From positions 124,001-188,000 of the forward strand of contig NZ_CP115607.1 of assembly GCF_027797205.1 (NCBI RefSeq): a DNA stretch of 64,000 nucleotides, in the 5' to 3' direction. The notes below the pieces were generated by a model. It was given only the letters and a program-made list of their open reading frames with translations, did no database searches and was not told the origin of the DNA. This DNA is from Campylobacter sp. VBCF_01 NA2. Lineage in GTDB: Bacteria > Campylobacterota > Campylobacteria > Campylobacterales > Campylobacteraceae. Positions 9,625 to 18,166 of this stretch are shown here, one piece after another. The position numbers and the translations under genes are program-made. Every line of letters begins with the position of its first letter. The stretch's first letter is position 1.

Positions 9625-9995
9625 GAAAGCGCTCCTTTTTTCCACGCATAAACAAATCCCACGCCAAGCAATGCGATGAATAAAATCATCTCGGCAAATC
9701 CAAACGCGCCTAAGAGTTTGAAATTCACAGCCCACGGAAACATAAAGATAATCTCAACATCAAAAAGAATAAATAAAACAGCGACTATGTAAAAGTGTGA
9801 ATTTATCGAATTTGGCTGTTTTACGGCTTCTGGGCCTGCTTCGTAAAAATCATTTTTCAATCTCTCATCATTGCGATTGGCGAGTTTTTTGCTGATGACC
9901 GAGCTTAATTTCACGGTGAGTGAAAACACGCAAAACGCCAAAATAAACATAATAAAAATGCCTAAATATGACGAATCGTTTGGAAGTCTTGACAT
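9606..9995 (-). CDS. nuoA: NADH-quinone oxidoreductase subunit A
   Basis: First gene of the complex I operon. 129 residues with three membrane helices. The conserved loop and helix read [18 protein letters not shown] and [20 protein letters not shown], the acidic DVE motif being diagnostic. The gene precedes nuoBCD and is followed without gaps by the whole operon. A 207 bp gap separates it from the divergent phosphate transporter and must contain both promoters. Confidence 0.97.
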   Translation of the reverse strand: MSRLPNDSSYLGIFIMFILAFCVFSLTVKLSSVISKKLANRNDERLKNDFYEAGPEAVKQPNSINSHFYIVAVLFILFDVEIIFMFPWAVNFKLLGAFGFAEMILFIALLGVGFVYAWKKGALSWQSTK

Positions 9996-10083
9996 TTTTT
10001 ACCTTAAATTTGAAAATTTGGCTTAATTTTATCATTTTATGATTTATAAAATCTTACTTCGCGTTTTAAATAAGCTTTTTCAT

Positions 10084-10112
10084 AAAAATTTAAGAAAAAA
10101 GATAAAAAATGT
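10084..10112 (-). promoter_or_regulatory. nuoA: Possible promoter of the nuo operon
   Basis: On the minus strand a perfect TTGACA (10107-10112) is followed 17 bases later by TAAATT (10084-10089), a 4 of 6 match to the -10 box. It lies about 90 bases upstream of the nuoA start in the divergent gap with the phosphate transporter. Alternative -10-like TAAAAT sequences lie closer to nuoA, so the assignment is tentative. Confidence 0.3.
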
Positions 10113-10162
10113 CAATATAAATTTTGCCCCTGTTTTTTAGTTTTTTTTAAATGGATAAAGGG

Positions 10163-10168
10163 TAGAAT
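10163..10168 (+). promoter_or_regulatory. Candidate -10 box of the phosphate transporter gene
   Basis: TAGAAT lies 34 bases upstream of the TTG start of the PiT gene in a T/A-rich context with no clear -35, as is usual for Campylobacter housekeeping promoters. Confidence 0.4.
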
Positions 10169-10202
10169 TGAAAGGTTATTTTTAAATTTTTGGGGATAAA
10201 TT

Positions 10203-11765
10203 TTGAAAACACAAAAAATCAACCTCCTTTTAATCGGCATAACTCTTGGCGCACTGATTTATTTTTTTATTTGGGGTTTTGGATTTATAGGAAATGCTAA
10301 TAAGCTAATCTTCGTAATCTCCGTATTTTTGGGCGTTTTCATGGCGTTTAACATCGGCGGAAACGATGTGGCAAATAGCTTTGGCACAAGCGTGGGAAGC
10401 GGGACGCTGACTATCACGCAGGCTCTTTGTATCGCGGCTGTGTTTGAAGCAAGTGGCGCAATCATCGCTGGTGGCGAGGTTACGGCGTCGATTAGAAGCG
10501 GGATTATTGATTTTGGCGGCTCTCACATACACCCGAGCGATTTTATTTATATTATGATGAGCGCGCTTTTTGCGGCTGGGGCGTGGCTGCTTTTCGCTAG
10601 CAAGCACGGACTTCCGGTTTCGACCACACATGCGATTGTAGGCGGAATTGTGGGTTCTGGCGTAACGCTTGGATTTTTGATGAATAATCCTGAAATCTCA
10701 GCCCTAGGCTTAGTCCAATGGGGCAAAATCGGCAAAATCGCCAGCTCATGGGTGCTATCGCCACTTCTTGGGGGGTTGATTTCGTATGGGGTGTTTTGGC
10801 TGATTAAGCACTATATTTTGGATTATAACAAATACGCCCAAATTCGCATTGACCGCATAAAACGCGAAAAAAAGGCACTTCGCAAACTACACAAAAAAAC
10901 TTTTGAAACGCTTGATGATATCCAAAAAATCGCCTACGCAGAGGCTGTCAATCACGATATCTACGCTATGAAAGATCCTGATTTCGATCCGAGCGAGCTA
11001 GATAGCGATTATTATAAAAAAATCGTAAATTTGGATAGGAAAAAAGAGGGCTTAAAATCGCATAGAGCGCTAGAATTTGGAATTCCAGCCGTGGCAGGGA
11101 TTGGGGCGTTTGTAATCTCATCAATGCTGATTTTTAAGGGACTTCAAAATTTAGATTTAGGACTAAGCGATATTCACAACTACCTAATTATCGGCATGGT
11201 TACGGTGGTAACTTGGCTTTTGATGTTTATTTTCGCCAAGACTTTGCGCAGGTCCGATCTGCATAAATCGACATTTTTGATGTTTAGTTGGTTGCAGGTC
11301 TTAACAGCGTGCGGATTTGCCTTTTCGCACGGCTCGAACGATATCGCAAACGCCGTAGGGCCGTTTGCTGCGATACTTGATACGCTTGCGAGTGGTTCGA
11401 TTAACGGCGATAGCCCTGTACCGCCACAAATTATGGTAATGTTCGCCGTAGCGCTTATCGTGGGGCTTTGGTTTGTAGGAAAAGAGGTAATCGCTACCGT
11501 GGGGACGAATCTGACCGAGATACACCCTGCCTCTGGATTTAGCGCGGAGCTAGCTAGCGCAATCGTAGTTATGGTAGCCTCTGTGCTAGGGCTTCCGATT
11601 TCATCGACGCATGTGCTAATCGGCGCGATTTTGGGAATCGGCGTAGTCAATGGCAACACAAACTGGTCTTTGATGAAACCAATAGGGCTAGCGTGGATTA
11701 TCACACTTCCTGCCTCATCGCTTTTAGCTGCGGTGATGTTTATAGTTTTAAGGCATGTGATTTAA
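10203..11765 (+). CDS. PiT-family inorganic phosphate transporter
   Basis: Inner-membrane phosphate permease, 520 residues with about ten hydrophobic segments. The duplicated PiT signature is present in both halves: GGNDVANSFGTSVGSG (about residues 53-68) and HGSNDIANAVGPFAA (about 381-395); GLPVSTTHAIVGG and GLPISSTHVLIGA are the repeated helix-hairpin motifs. A charged cytoplasmic loop of ~80 residues separates the halves. The start is TTG at 10203 after a GGGGA-type ribosome site. Phosphate selectivity is inferred from the family. The gene is monocistronic and is followed by a hairpin-rich repeat. Confidence 0.92.
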   Translation: MKTQKINLLLIGITLGALIYFFIWGFGFIGNANKLIFVISVFLGVFMAFNIGGNDVANSFGTSVGSGTLTITQALCIAAVFEASGAIIAGGEVTASIRSGIIDFGGSHIHPSDFIYIMMSALFAAGAWLLFASKHGLPVSTTHAIVGGIVGSGVTLGFLMNNPEISALGLVQWGKIGKIASSWVLSPLLGGLISYGVFWLIKHYILDYNKYAQIRIDRIKREKKALRKLHKKTFETLDDIQKIAYAEAVNHDIYAMKDPDFDPSELDSDYYKKIVNLDRKKEGLKSHRALEFGIPAVAGIGAFVISSMLIFKGLQNLDLGLSDIHNYLIIGMVTVVTWLLMFIFAKTLRRSDLHKSTFLMFSWLQVLTACGFAFSHGSNDIANAVGPFAAILDTLASGSINGDSPVPPQIMVMFAVALIVGLWFVGKEVIATVGTNLTEIHPASGFSAELASAIVVMVASVLGLPISSTHVLIGAILGIGVVNGNTNWSLMKPIGLAWIITLPASSLLAAVMFIVLRHVI

Positions 11766-11820
11766 ATTTTAAATTTGGCGTTACGAGAAATGCGAAGCAT
11801 TTCCGTAAAAATAAAATCAG

Positions 11821-11855
11821 CTAAATTTAGAAAAACTTCGTTTTTCTAAATTTAG
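11821..11855 (+). terminator. Perfect 16 bp hairpin downstream of the phosphate transporter
   Basis: Arms 11821-11836 and 11840-11855 are exact reverse complements with a three-base TTC loop. The stem is A/T-rich and lacks a following T-run, so if it ends transcription it does so imperfectly. It is part of the dispersed element; the equivalent position in copy 2 has a different 13 bp stem. Confidence 0.4.
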
Positions 11856-12020
11856 CCACCTTAAAAGCGTCGTCGGGGGTTGGGGGTTTGTAAGGGGGAA
11901 GGGGCGCGACCTCGCAATTCAAGCCCCCTTCCCCCTTACAGAGAAATTCACGGCGCAGGTTAAATTTAAAAAATCGTTCAATGCAAAATTTGGGTTGAAA
12001 TTTGAATTTAAATTTCCCTA

Positions 12021-12058
12021 GATTGCTTCGAATTTGCTACGCAAATTCTCGCAATGAC
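12021..12058 (-). repeat. REP-like unit A (GTCATTGCGAG ... GAAGCAATC)
   Basis: On the minus strand the unit reads GTCATTGCGAG, then the hairpin AATTTGC-GTA-GCAAATT, then CGAAGCAATC. Flanks are shared with units at 61704, 61763 and 61847 while the hairpin core is different. A weaker relative (GTCATTGT...GTAGCGCAAACTAC) lies next to it at about 12083-12118. Confidence 0.8.
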
Positions 12059-12134
12059 ATGGAATTTGCACACTTAAAATTTTACGCTCGTAGTTTGCGC
12101 TACATTTTTTACAATGACAGATTTGGTGCTAAAT

Positions 12135-13061
12135 TTAGCCGTTTTTACCCAAAAATTCTAAAATTTCTCTCTCTAAAATTTCGCTTGGGGCGTGTATTTT
12201 GCCCTCAAACTGCGATTTGTTAAATGTGCGCTGGCGTTTGGCGAGCTGGCGCGTGTGGATTGTGATGAGCTCCTCGCAACTAGCCCTTGAAATCTCGCCC
12301 CGCAAATACTCTCCGCACTCCTTCAAACCCACGCAGGATAGGGATTTGCACTCATATCCATATCGCTCAAACAAAAATTTCGCCTCATCTAAAATTCCCG
12401 CTTCAAACATTTTTTTGGTTCGAAGTGCGATTCGCTCGTTGATTTCGTCCTTTTCGCGCAAAATTTCAAAAATTTTGAGATTTTTTATCACAGGCTGGGC
12501 AGTATTTGCTCGCAAAAATTCGCTTGGAATTTCGCCAGTAGCGACATAAATGCTATACCATTTGCGCAGTCTAAATGTATCAAATGCGCTAAATTTGGCG
12601 CAAAACTCACTATCAATTTTGCTAGCAAGCGCGAAAATTTCGCTATTTTGCGGGAAAGATTTGGCGTCTGGGATTTTGGGTGCAAGGCCTGAGAGCATGG
12701 ATTTTAGGTAAAATCCGCTTCCGCCTGTGATGATGAGTGGAATTTGCGATTGTGCGGCGAATTCGCGCGCTTTTTCGTATTCTTTGATAAACTCGCCCAC
12801 GCTAAAATATTCGTTTGGATATATTAAATTTATCCCAAAATACGGCACCTGCGCTAGCTCGTCTTTGCTAGGTTTTGCGCTAGCGATGTCGATTAGCTTA
12901 TAGACACAAAGTGCGTCGAGGCTTAAAATCACAGCGCCCGTTTTTAGGGCGATTTTGTGCGCTAAATCCGTCTTTCCGCTGGCTGTCGTGCCGATGAGTG
13001 CAAGTTGTAAAATTTCGCTCAAATTTTGCCTTTTATTAAATTTTGGGGCTAATTTTAGCAA
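12135..13061 (-). CDS. miaA: tRNA dimethylallyltransferase
   Basis: Transfers dimethylallyl to N6 of A37 in tRNAs that read UNN codons. 308 residues. The P-loop [13 protein letters not shown] (about residues 25-37), the [16 protein letters not shown] segment and the R-x4[14 protein letters not shown] region are family hallmarks, and [14 protein letters not shown] precedes the C-terminal [10 protein letters not shown] motif. The start is uncertain: the given TTG adds ~20 residues before the usual N-terminus, and a TTG further in would also fit. Convergent with the phosphate transporter across the repeat element. Confidence 0.93.
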   Translation of the reverse strand: MLKLAPKFNKRQNLSEILQLALIGTTASGKTDLAHKIALKTGAVILSLDALCVYKLIDIASAKPSKDELAQVPYFGINLIYPNEYFSVGEFIKEYEKAREFAAQSQIPLIITGGSGFYLKSMLSGLAPKIPDAKSFPQNSEIFALASKIDSEFCAKFSAFDTFRLRKWYSIYVATGEIPSEFLRANTAQPVIKNLKIFEILREKDEINERIALRTKKMFEAGILDEAKFLFERYGYECKSLSCVGLKECGEYLRGEISRASCEELITIHTRQLAKRQRTFNKSQFEGKIHAPSEILEREILEFLGKNG

Positions 13062-13112
13062 ATTTAAGATAGAAAAATTTAATTATAAATAGATTTTTTG
13101 TCAAATTTTTGC

Positions 13113-13118
13113 TAAAAT
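13113..13118 (+). promoter_or_regulatory. mqnP: Extended -10 promoter of mqnP
   Basis: TGC-TAAAAT within TTTTTGCTAAAATACC, 22 bases before the ATG of mqnP and upstream of its AAGGGA ribosome site. The same TTTTTGCTAAAAT string recurs before rlmB and before the GGDEF gene. Confidence 0.55.
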
Positions 13119-13140
13119 ACCGCCCGAAATAAGGGAATTT

Positions 13141-14010
13141 ATGGAAAAATTTAAACAAATTTTAAAAGATATCAACGAATTAATAGTTTTCAAACACTCG
13201 GTTTTTGCCCTGCCGTTTATTTTCGTGGCGATGATAACAGCTTCAAAGGCGCAAAACGGCTCAATGTGGTTTGGCTTTGGACTTTTTGTTTTGGGTGTTT
13301 TGTGCGCCGTGAGTGCTAGAAGCTTCGCAATGGCCGTAAATCGCTATTTGGACGAAGAAATCGACCGAAACAACCCGCGTTGTGCTTCTCGCCCAAGTGT
13401 CGATGGGCGCATAGGTCGCAAAAATATGCTAGCTTTCATCGCGCTAAATGCCGTGATTTTCGTGATTGTAGCCTATTTTATCAATAGCCTAGCCTTTGGG
13501 CTTAGCGTGCCGATTTTGCTCGCGCTTGGCTCGTATTCGTATTTCAAGCGATTTAGCGAAACTGCGCATTTAATGCTAGGTCTTTGCCTAGGCCTTGCGC
13601 CTATTGCTGGAAATATCGCAGTAACAGGCGCGATTTCGATTTGGTCTGTGGTGCTGTGTCTGGGCGTGGTGTTTTGGGTAGGGGGATTTGATGTGCTCTA
13701 TTCGCTCCAAGATATGGAGTATGACAGGCAAAATGGGCTATTTAGCATACCGTCGCGTTATGGCAAAGAGGCTTCGATGTTTATTTCGAAGCTTTTTCAT
13801 GCAATTTGTGTGATTTTTTGGTTTTTATATTGCGCGCTGGCAAATTTAGGCACATTTGCCTATATCGGCGTGGCTGTGTGTGCGCTGATTTTATACAAAG
13901 AGCATAAAATCGTCGAAAAAGATTTTAGCAAAATCGATAGAGCGTTTTTTACTTTAAACGGATATTTGGGTATTATATTCTTTATATTTGTTTGGATAAG
14001 TTTGTTTTAA
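13141..14010 (+). CDS. mqnP: Menaquinone-biosynthesis prenyltransferase (UbiA superfamily, futalosine pathway)
   Basis: Integral membrane prenyltransferase of 289 residues with about eight helices. The two acidic prenyl-diphosphate motifs are visible: NRYLDEEIDRNNPR (about residues 76-89) and DVLYSLQDMEYDRQNG (about 185-200). Campylobacter makes menaquinone through futalosine, and UbiA-family members in these genomes are assigned to that route (MqnP). The product would supply the quinone used by complex I. The next gene follows after 9 bases, probably as an operon. Confidence 0.85.
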   Translation: MEKFKQILKDINELIVFKHSVFALPFIFVAMITASKAQNGSMWFGFGLFVLGVLCAVSARSFAMAVNRYLDEEIDRNNPRCASRPSVDGRIGRKNMLAFIALNAVIFVIVAYFINSLAFGLSVPILLALGSYSYFKRFSETAHLMLGLCLGLAPIAGNIAVTGAISIWSVVLCLGVVFWVGGFDVLYSLQDMEYDRQNGLFSIPSRYGKEASMFISKLFHAICVIFWFLYCALANLGTFAYIGVAVCALILYKEHKIVEKDFSKIDRAFFTLNGYLGIIFFIFVWISLF

Positions 14011-14019
14011 GGAGATAAA

Positions 14020-14379
14020 GTGGATCTAAATATGCTTATTATTTTGGGACTTTGTGTAGTTATAGTTTTGATTTTAATCGTTATGTTTATCAAGGACAAA
14101 CAGACAGATAAAAAATTCGAACGCTTCGATCAGGTCATCACCGATAGCATGCAAGAAAACTATATGTTAAAGAAAAAGCTCGAAGAGCTTCACGCTATGG
14201 TTGAAAATGGAGGCAATGGCGTAGCCAGCCTAGATATCAACGCAGTCGCTGATGTCATCGATGAGGTGATAGAGCAAAGACTAAGCGGGGTTTCAGCTTT
14301 GGTTGATACTAGGGTCGAGGCGCAAATCCGTCCGCTTTTAGAGCAGTTAAAAGAGCTGCTAGTAAGCGTGAAAAAATAA
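14020..14379 (+). CDS. Small membrane-anchored coiled-coil protein of unknown function
   Basis: 119 residues: a single N-terminal membrane helix (about residues 4-23, LIILGLCVVIVLILIVMFI) followed by a charged region with heptad character and a C-terminal predicted helix. No enzymatic motif is visible. It lies 9 bases after mqnP in the position of C. jejuni Cj0163c (from memory), also unassigned. A membrane scaffold or septation-type role is possible but unsupported. Confidence 0.8.
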   Translation: MDLNMLIILGLCVVIVLILIVMFIKDKQTDKKFERFDQVITDSMQENYMLKKKLEELHAMVENGGNGVASLDINAVADVIDEVIEQRLSGVSALVDTRVEAQIRPLLEQLKELLVSVKK

Positions 14380-14426
14380 ACCAATCAATATAAAAATAAA
14401 ATTTTGCAAAAAGAATTTTATTTATA

Positions 14427-14432
14427 TATAAT
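14427..14432 (+). promoter_or_regulatory. moaA: -10 box of moaA-queED operon
   Basis: TATAAT in a TTATATATAATCG context, 29 bases before the moaA ATG. An AT-rich partial inverted repeat (about 14390-14425) just upstream could end the preceding transcript. Confidence 0.55.
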
Positions 14433-14461
14433 CGCCGAAATTTAGAAATTTAAGGTTTATA

Positions 14462-15427
14462 ATGCTAATTGACAAATTTGGTAGAAATATTAATTATTTG
14501 CGAATTTCAGTTACTCAAAAGTGTAATTTCAGGTGCCGTTACTGCATGCCAAATACCCCATTTGAGTGGGTGCCTAGGGAAAATCTTCTAAGCTTTGAGG
14601 AGATGTTTAGCTTCGTCAAGGTCGCAATCGATAAGGGCATAGAAAAGATCCGTATCACAGGCGGCGAGCCACTAATCAGGCGTGATATCGCAAAATTTGT
14701 CAAAATGATAAGCGATTATGCGCCAAGTATTGATTTAGCCCTTACCACAAACGGATATTATCTCAAAAATTACGCCAAAGATTTAGCGGACGCTGGGCTA
14801 AAACGCATAAATATGTCGCTTGACTCACTTCGCCCAGAGCGCGCCAAATATATCGCTCAAAAGGGCGTTTTATACAATGTCTTAGAAGGGCTTGAAGCAG
14901 CGCTGGAAGTGGGGCTGAAAGTCAAACTAAACACCGTTGTTTTGCGCGGGATTAACGATGATGAAATTTGCCATTTAATCGAATTTGCCAGAGAAAAAGG
15001 GGTGCAAATTCGCTTTATAGAGTTTATGGAAAACACTCACGCGCAAAATTTAAAGGGTGTGAAATCAAATGAAATTTTAAAAATCATCGGTGAAAAATAC
15101 CAAATTTCACCGCTTCAAAAGCAAGCCACCTCCCCAGCTTCGCTTTATGCATTAGATGACGGCTACACTTTTGGCATAATTGATCCGCACAAACACGATT
15201 TTTGCGCTAGTTGCAATAGGCTAAGACTTAGCGCAGAGGGGCATTTGATACCGTGTTTGTATTTCGAGGACGCCCTAAGCATAAAAGAGGCTGTGCGCGC
15301 CGGCGACATCGCAAAAGCTAGCGAAATTTTAGCGCAGGTCTTAGAAAACAAACCAGAAAAAAATCGCTGGGAAATCGGCGCTCAAAACGAAATTTCAAGC
15401 CGTGCATTTTACCAAACCGGTGGTTGA
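14462..15427 (+). CDS. moaA: GTP 3',8-cyclase (radical SAM), molybdopterin biosynthesis
   Basis: Catalyses the first step of molybdenum-cofactor synthesis, turning GTP into 3',8-cyclo-GTP. 321 residues. The radical-SAM cluster motif is C21-x3-C25-x2-C28, followed by [13 protein letters not shown]. The second 4Fe-4S cluster uses C248, C251 and C265 in [19 protein letters not shown]. The protein ends in the conserved Gly-Gly tail (YQTGG). The stop overlaps the queE start. The gene connects with the molybdate transporter at 30937-33622. Confidence 0.97.
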   Translation: MLIDKFGRNINYLRISVTQKCNFRCRYCMPNTPFEWVPRENLLSFEEMFSFVKVAIDKGIEKIRITGGEPLIRRDIAKFVKMISDYAPSIDLALTTNGYYLKNYAKDLADAGLKRINMSLDSLRPERAKYIAQKGVLYNVLEGLEAALEVGLKVKLNTVVLRGINDDEICHLIEFAREKGVQIRFIEFMENTHAQNLKGVKSNEILKIIGEKYQISPLQKQATSPASLYALDDGYTFGIIDPHKHDFCASCNRLRLSAEGHLIPCLYFEDALSIKEAVRAGDIAKASEILAQVLENKPEKNRWEIGAQNEISSRAFYQTGG

Positions 15428-16179
15428 GATTGCGCCTAGTAGAGAGCTTTTTAAGTATCCAAGGCGAGGGCAAATACTCAGGCAGGCTTGCGCTGTTTAT
15501 GCGCTTTGCAGGGTGTAATCTAAAATGCGCTGGATTTGGCGTGAGCGCTCACTCACCTAAAACTGGCGAAATTTTGGTTGGGTGCGATACGATTCGCGCG
15601 GTGCAGACGGGGCATTTTGAGAGTGAAGAAATCACTAGCGCAAACCAACTTTTTTTAAAATTTTATGAGCAATTGCCAGAGAAAAAATATAAAAATGTTA
15701 TCGTCGTCATCACCGGTGGAGAGCCGCTTTTGCACCACAAAAACGAAATTTTTATCGAATTTATCCAAAATTTACAAAGGTTAAATTTCGAGGTGCATTT
15801 CGAAACAAATGGCACGATTTTAATCGATTTTGAAAAGTTTGCGTTTTACAAAGATTGCGTTTTTGCTATCTCGCCGAAGCTTTCAAATTCGGGAGAAAAT
15901 CGTGAAAAACGGCTAAATTTCGAGGCTTTAAAAGCGATTAAGAAAAATGCAAAAGATAGCTTTTATAAATTTGTAATTTCGCCTGAATTTGACGCCGAGG
16001 CTGAAATTTGCGAAATTTTAAGAGAGTGTGAAAACGAAGTTTTTTGTATGCCTCTTGGCGCAAACAAGGCGGAGTTGGAGCAAAACGCAGAATTTGTCGC
16101 TAAATTTTGCATAAAAAATGGTTATAATTACTCCGACAGAGCGCATATTAGAATTTGGAACGATAAGGAAAGTGTATGA
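15424..16179 (+). CDS. queE: 7-carboxy-7-deazaguanine synthase (radical SAM), queuosine pathway
   Basis: Converts carboxy-tetrahydropterin to 7-carboxy-7-deazaguanine. 251 residues, starting with TTG that overlaps the moaA stop. N-terminal [20 protein letters not shown] and ITGGEPLL are QueE hallmarks. The cluster cysteines are C31-x3-C35 and then C54 after an 18-residue insertion, instead of the compact CxxxCxxC. From memory, C. jejuni and some other QueE proteins also have an expanded loop here. The gene overlaps queD by 4 bases. Confidence 0.93.
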   Translation: MRLRLVESFLSIQGEGKYSGRLALFMRFAGCNLKCAGFGVSAHSPKTGEILVGCDTIRAVQTGHFESEEITSANQLFLKFYEQLPEKKYKNVIVVITGGEPLLHHKNEIFIEFIQNLQRLNFEVHFETNGTILIDFEKFAFYKDCVFAISPKLSNSGENREKRLNFEALKAIKKNAKDSFYKFVISPEFDAEAEICEILRECENEVFCMPLGANKAELEQNAEFVAKFCIKNGYNYSDRAHIRIWNDKESV

Positions 16180-16757
16180 TAATCAGAAAAATGTATGAGT
16201 TCGAAAACGCTCATATAGTGCGCTTTTGCGGGTCGCAAAGGTGCAGACAGAGTATCCATGGGCACTCGTATAAATGCGAGGTTTTATTAAGCTCAAATTA
16301 CCTTGATAATGCCGGCATGGTCTATGATTTTGGCTATATGAAGCTTGGGATTAGGGATATAATCGATAGTTTCGACCATGCTACGACGATATTTTCTGGC
16401 GAGAGCGACGAATACAAAAACGATTTGAAAAAATACAGCGCGCGCTGGATAGAGATCCCGCAAAATGCGAGCGCGGAGCAGTTTGCGAGAATATTTTTTA
16501 TATTAATTCGCAGACTTTTAGAACTAAGCGAAATGAAAAACGGCGAGCGCGGAGTAAGGCTTCATAGCGTCATCGTGCATGAGACTTCCACGGGCTATGC
16601 GCAGTGCTTCGAAGAAGACGCTGATAACGAAAATATGGGCAAAATCGAGCTAGAAGATATTAAATTTTCCCCTGGCGTAATGGCTGAGTGGAGGGATAAA
16701 AAAATGTTTGAAAAGCTCGTAAATGGCGTGAATTTTAGCTACGAAAAGGATTGCTAA
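16176..16757 (+). CDS. queD: 6-carboxytetrahydropterin synthase
   Basis: Makes the QueE substrate from dihydroneopterin triphosphate. 193 residues, longer than E. coli QueD (~120) as in other Campylobacter. The zinc ligands are H13, H28 and H30 (HGHSY), with C23 as the likely catalytic cysteine; YDFGYMK and SFDHATTIF are also conserved, and HETSTGYAQ carries the C-terminal Glu/His region. It overlaps queE and the following lipoprotein gene. Confidence 0.94.
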   Translation: MIIRKMYEFENAHIVRFCGSQRCRQSIHGHSYKCEVLLSSNYLDNAGMVYDFGYMKLGIRDIIDSFDHATTIFSGESDEYKNDLKKYSARWIEIPQNASAEQFARIFFILIRRLLELSEMKNGERGVRLHSVIVHETSTGYAQCFEEDADNENMGKIELEDIKFSPGVMAEWRDKKMFEKLVNGVNFSYEKDC

Positions 16758-16942
16758 TGAGAGCGAAAATTTTGGGTATTTTTGCGGTTTTAGCACTTTT
16801 TACGGGGTGCAAAGAAGAGGAAGAAAAGGTGCTAGAAAAGCCGCCTGTATCTAGCGAGGTGCCTAGTGATGTGAGCATCGCAAACCCTGACCCGCTCCCG
16901 CAAATCAACCCGCAACTCCCGCCAGAACCAGTGGTAGAGTAA
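16757..16942 (+). CDS. Small proline-rich lipoprotein
   Basis: 61 residues from the ATG that overlaps the queD stop (TAATG). A signal peptide with lipobox LFTGC puts the lipidated cysteine near residue 18. The mature part is acidic and then proline-rich (QINPQLPPEPVVE). No domain is recognised. It is co-transcribed with queD and the membrane protein that follows. Confidence 0.8.
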   Translation: MRAKILGIFAVLALFTGCKEEEEKVLEKPPVSSEVPSDVSIANPDPLPQINPQLPPEPVVE

Positions 16943-17439
16943 TGGAGTATATGTTTGCTAGCGCGCTAGGCTTTCATAAATTTTTCGCCTTTGTCTTTGG
17001 CGTGCTTACGATTGTGTATTTTGCTCTAACGCGCCTTAAAATCGATAAAAACATTAAATTTTACACTTTAAATTCAGCCGAGAAAAACGGCGTCGTGAAA
17101 TTTCCTGCTTTGCGAAATTTAAGGGGGATAAAAGCGCGCAAAAAGCTTTTTAATGGGCGAAAATATTTAGCCAGAATTCGCAAATTTTTGCCAGTGTATT
17201 ACGCTGTTTTGGCAGCGATTGTAACAACTGGGGCTGTGATGCTGCCAGTAATGGCTAGCGTGAGCGTGAGTGTGGGGCTAATGTGCGTGGGCGCAGTGTG
17301 CATAATGGGGCTGTGCGCGGTGGGATACAAACGCCTTAAACGCGCATTTTTGGGGCAAAAATTTGAAATTTACCGCGCGCAAATAGCTAAAATTTTGGGC
17401 GCAATTTTTGCGATAATTTTGATAGTGAGTTTTATATAA
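16942..17439 (+). CDS. Integral membrane protein of unknown function
   Basis: 165 residues with four hydrophobic segments: one N-terminal, two in the middle (YYAVLAAIVTTGAVMLPVMA; VGLMCVGAVCIMGLCAVG) and one at the C-terminus. A basic loop lies between helices 1 and 2. It resembles the CopD-like/Cj0157c class by length and hydropathy only. Start and stop overlap both neighbours by one base. Confidence 0.8.
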   Translation: MEYMFASALGFHKFFAFVFGVLTIVYFALTRLKIDKNIKFYTLNSAEKNGVVKFPALRNLRGIKARKKLFNGRKYLARIRKFLPVYYAVLAAIVTTGAVMLPVMASVSVSVGLMCVGAVCIMGLCAVGYKRLKRAFLGQKFEIYRAQIAKILGAIFAIILIVSFI

Positions 17440-18095
17440 TGGTATTTTTTTATGACAAAAACGCAGGAAGCGATATTTTAGAAATTTCGGGCGAAAATTT
17501 TTCGCATTTAAGGGCTAGACGCCTTAGCGTGGGCGATAGAGTGGATTTTAGAAATTTGCGCGATGAGAGCAATTATATCTATGAAATTACCGAAATTTCG
17601 CGCAAAACCGCAGTAGCGAATTTGGTTTTTAAAAACTCCGTTATCTCTCCAAAGCACGAATTTTGCCTTGCTTGGGCGGTAGTCGAGCCAAGCGTGATCG
17701 AAAAAACGCTGCCTAGCCTAAATGAAATGGGCGTGGCAAAAATCATTTTCGTTTATAGCGATTTTTCGCAAAAAAATGTTAGGCTGGATTTGGCTAGATT
17801 TGAACGAATTTTGACAAATTCGTCGTGTCAGTGCGGGAGAAATTCGCTTATAGAACTTGAAATTTTATCTAGCTCAGACGAGCTTTTAAACAAATATCCA
17901 AATTCGGTTTTGATTGACTTTGATGGCAAAAGTTTGGAAATTTTTGATAAAAACGAGATTCCTTTTATAGGACCTGAGGGTGGTTTTTCCGAAAATGAAC
18001 GCAAAAAATTTAGCAAATCTTACGAGCTAAATTTGCCATATATTTTGCGTTCAAATACTGCAATAATGACTGCTTGCGCAAGGCTTATTTTCTAA
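17439..18095 (+). CDS. rsmE: 16S rRNA (uracil-1498-N3)-methyltransferase
   Basis: SPOUT-class methyltransferase for m3U1498 of 16S rRNA. 218 residues. The knot region reads IPFIGPEGGFSENE and LRSNTAIMTACA, both diagnostic of RsmE; the N-terminal PUA-like domain includes FSHLRARRLSVGDRV. The protein ends abruptly after ARLIF, slightly short of the usual ~225-240 but with the SAM-site intact. Confidence 0.92.
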   Translation: MVFFYDKNAGSDILEISGENFSHLRARRLSVGDRVDFRNLRDESNYIYEITEISRKTAVANLVFKNSVISPKHEFCLAWAVVEPSVIEKTLPSLNEMGVAKIIFVYSDFSQKNVRLDLARFERILTNSSCQCGRNSLIELEILSSSDELLNKYPNSVLIDFDGKSLEIFDKNEIPFIGPEGGFSENERKKFSKSYELNLPYILRSNTAIMTACARLIF

Positions 18096-18129
18096 AAAAG
18101 TCAAATTTGATTTTTTAAAAATTTTATTG

Positions 18130-18135
18130 TATAAT
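18130..18135 (+). promoter_or_regulatory. rpmE: -10 box of rpmE
   Basis: TATAAT in TTGTATAATCGC, 31 bases before the rpmE ATG, with AAGGAG as the ribosome site at 18157-18162. Confidence 0.6.
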
Positions 18136-18166
18136 CGCAACCTTTTAAAATTTGCAAGGAGTTAAA

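Larger units (their letters stand above)
11786..12058 (-). repeat. Dispersed hairpin-rich element, copy 1 (inverted relative to 61847-62108)
   Basis: Fills most of the 369 bp gap between the phosphate transporter and miaA. Its reverse complement matches 61847-62108 over nearly the full length, apart from the hairpin cores. Order on the plus strand: mini-hairpin GAAATGC-GAA-GCATTTC; a 16 bp perfect stem at 11821-11855 with loop TTC; a G-run array at 11875-11904; a 15 bp inverted repeat with arms 11890-11904 and 11925-11939; a conserved linker; and a REP-like unit at 12021-12058. No convincing protein is encoded. It may also terminate transcription of the phosphate transporter. Confidence 0.85.

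Noticed and set aside
9625..9735. Upstream in-frame extension of nuoB
   Set aside because: Lies within nuoA, lacks a ribosome site and does not resemble the family N-terminus.
10769..10776. G6 run in the phosphate transporter as a contingency locus
   Set aside because: Six G encode Leu-Gly-Gly in a conserved region and the length is below that usually seen to slip.
12002..12223. Open frame of 73 codons in the repeat region
   Set aside because: Covers the repeat element and the antisense end of miaA; no ribosome site and composition is that of the repeat.
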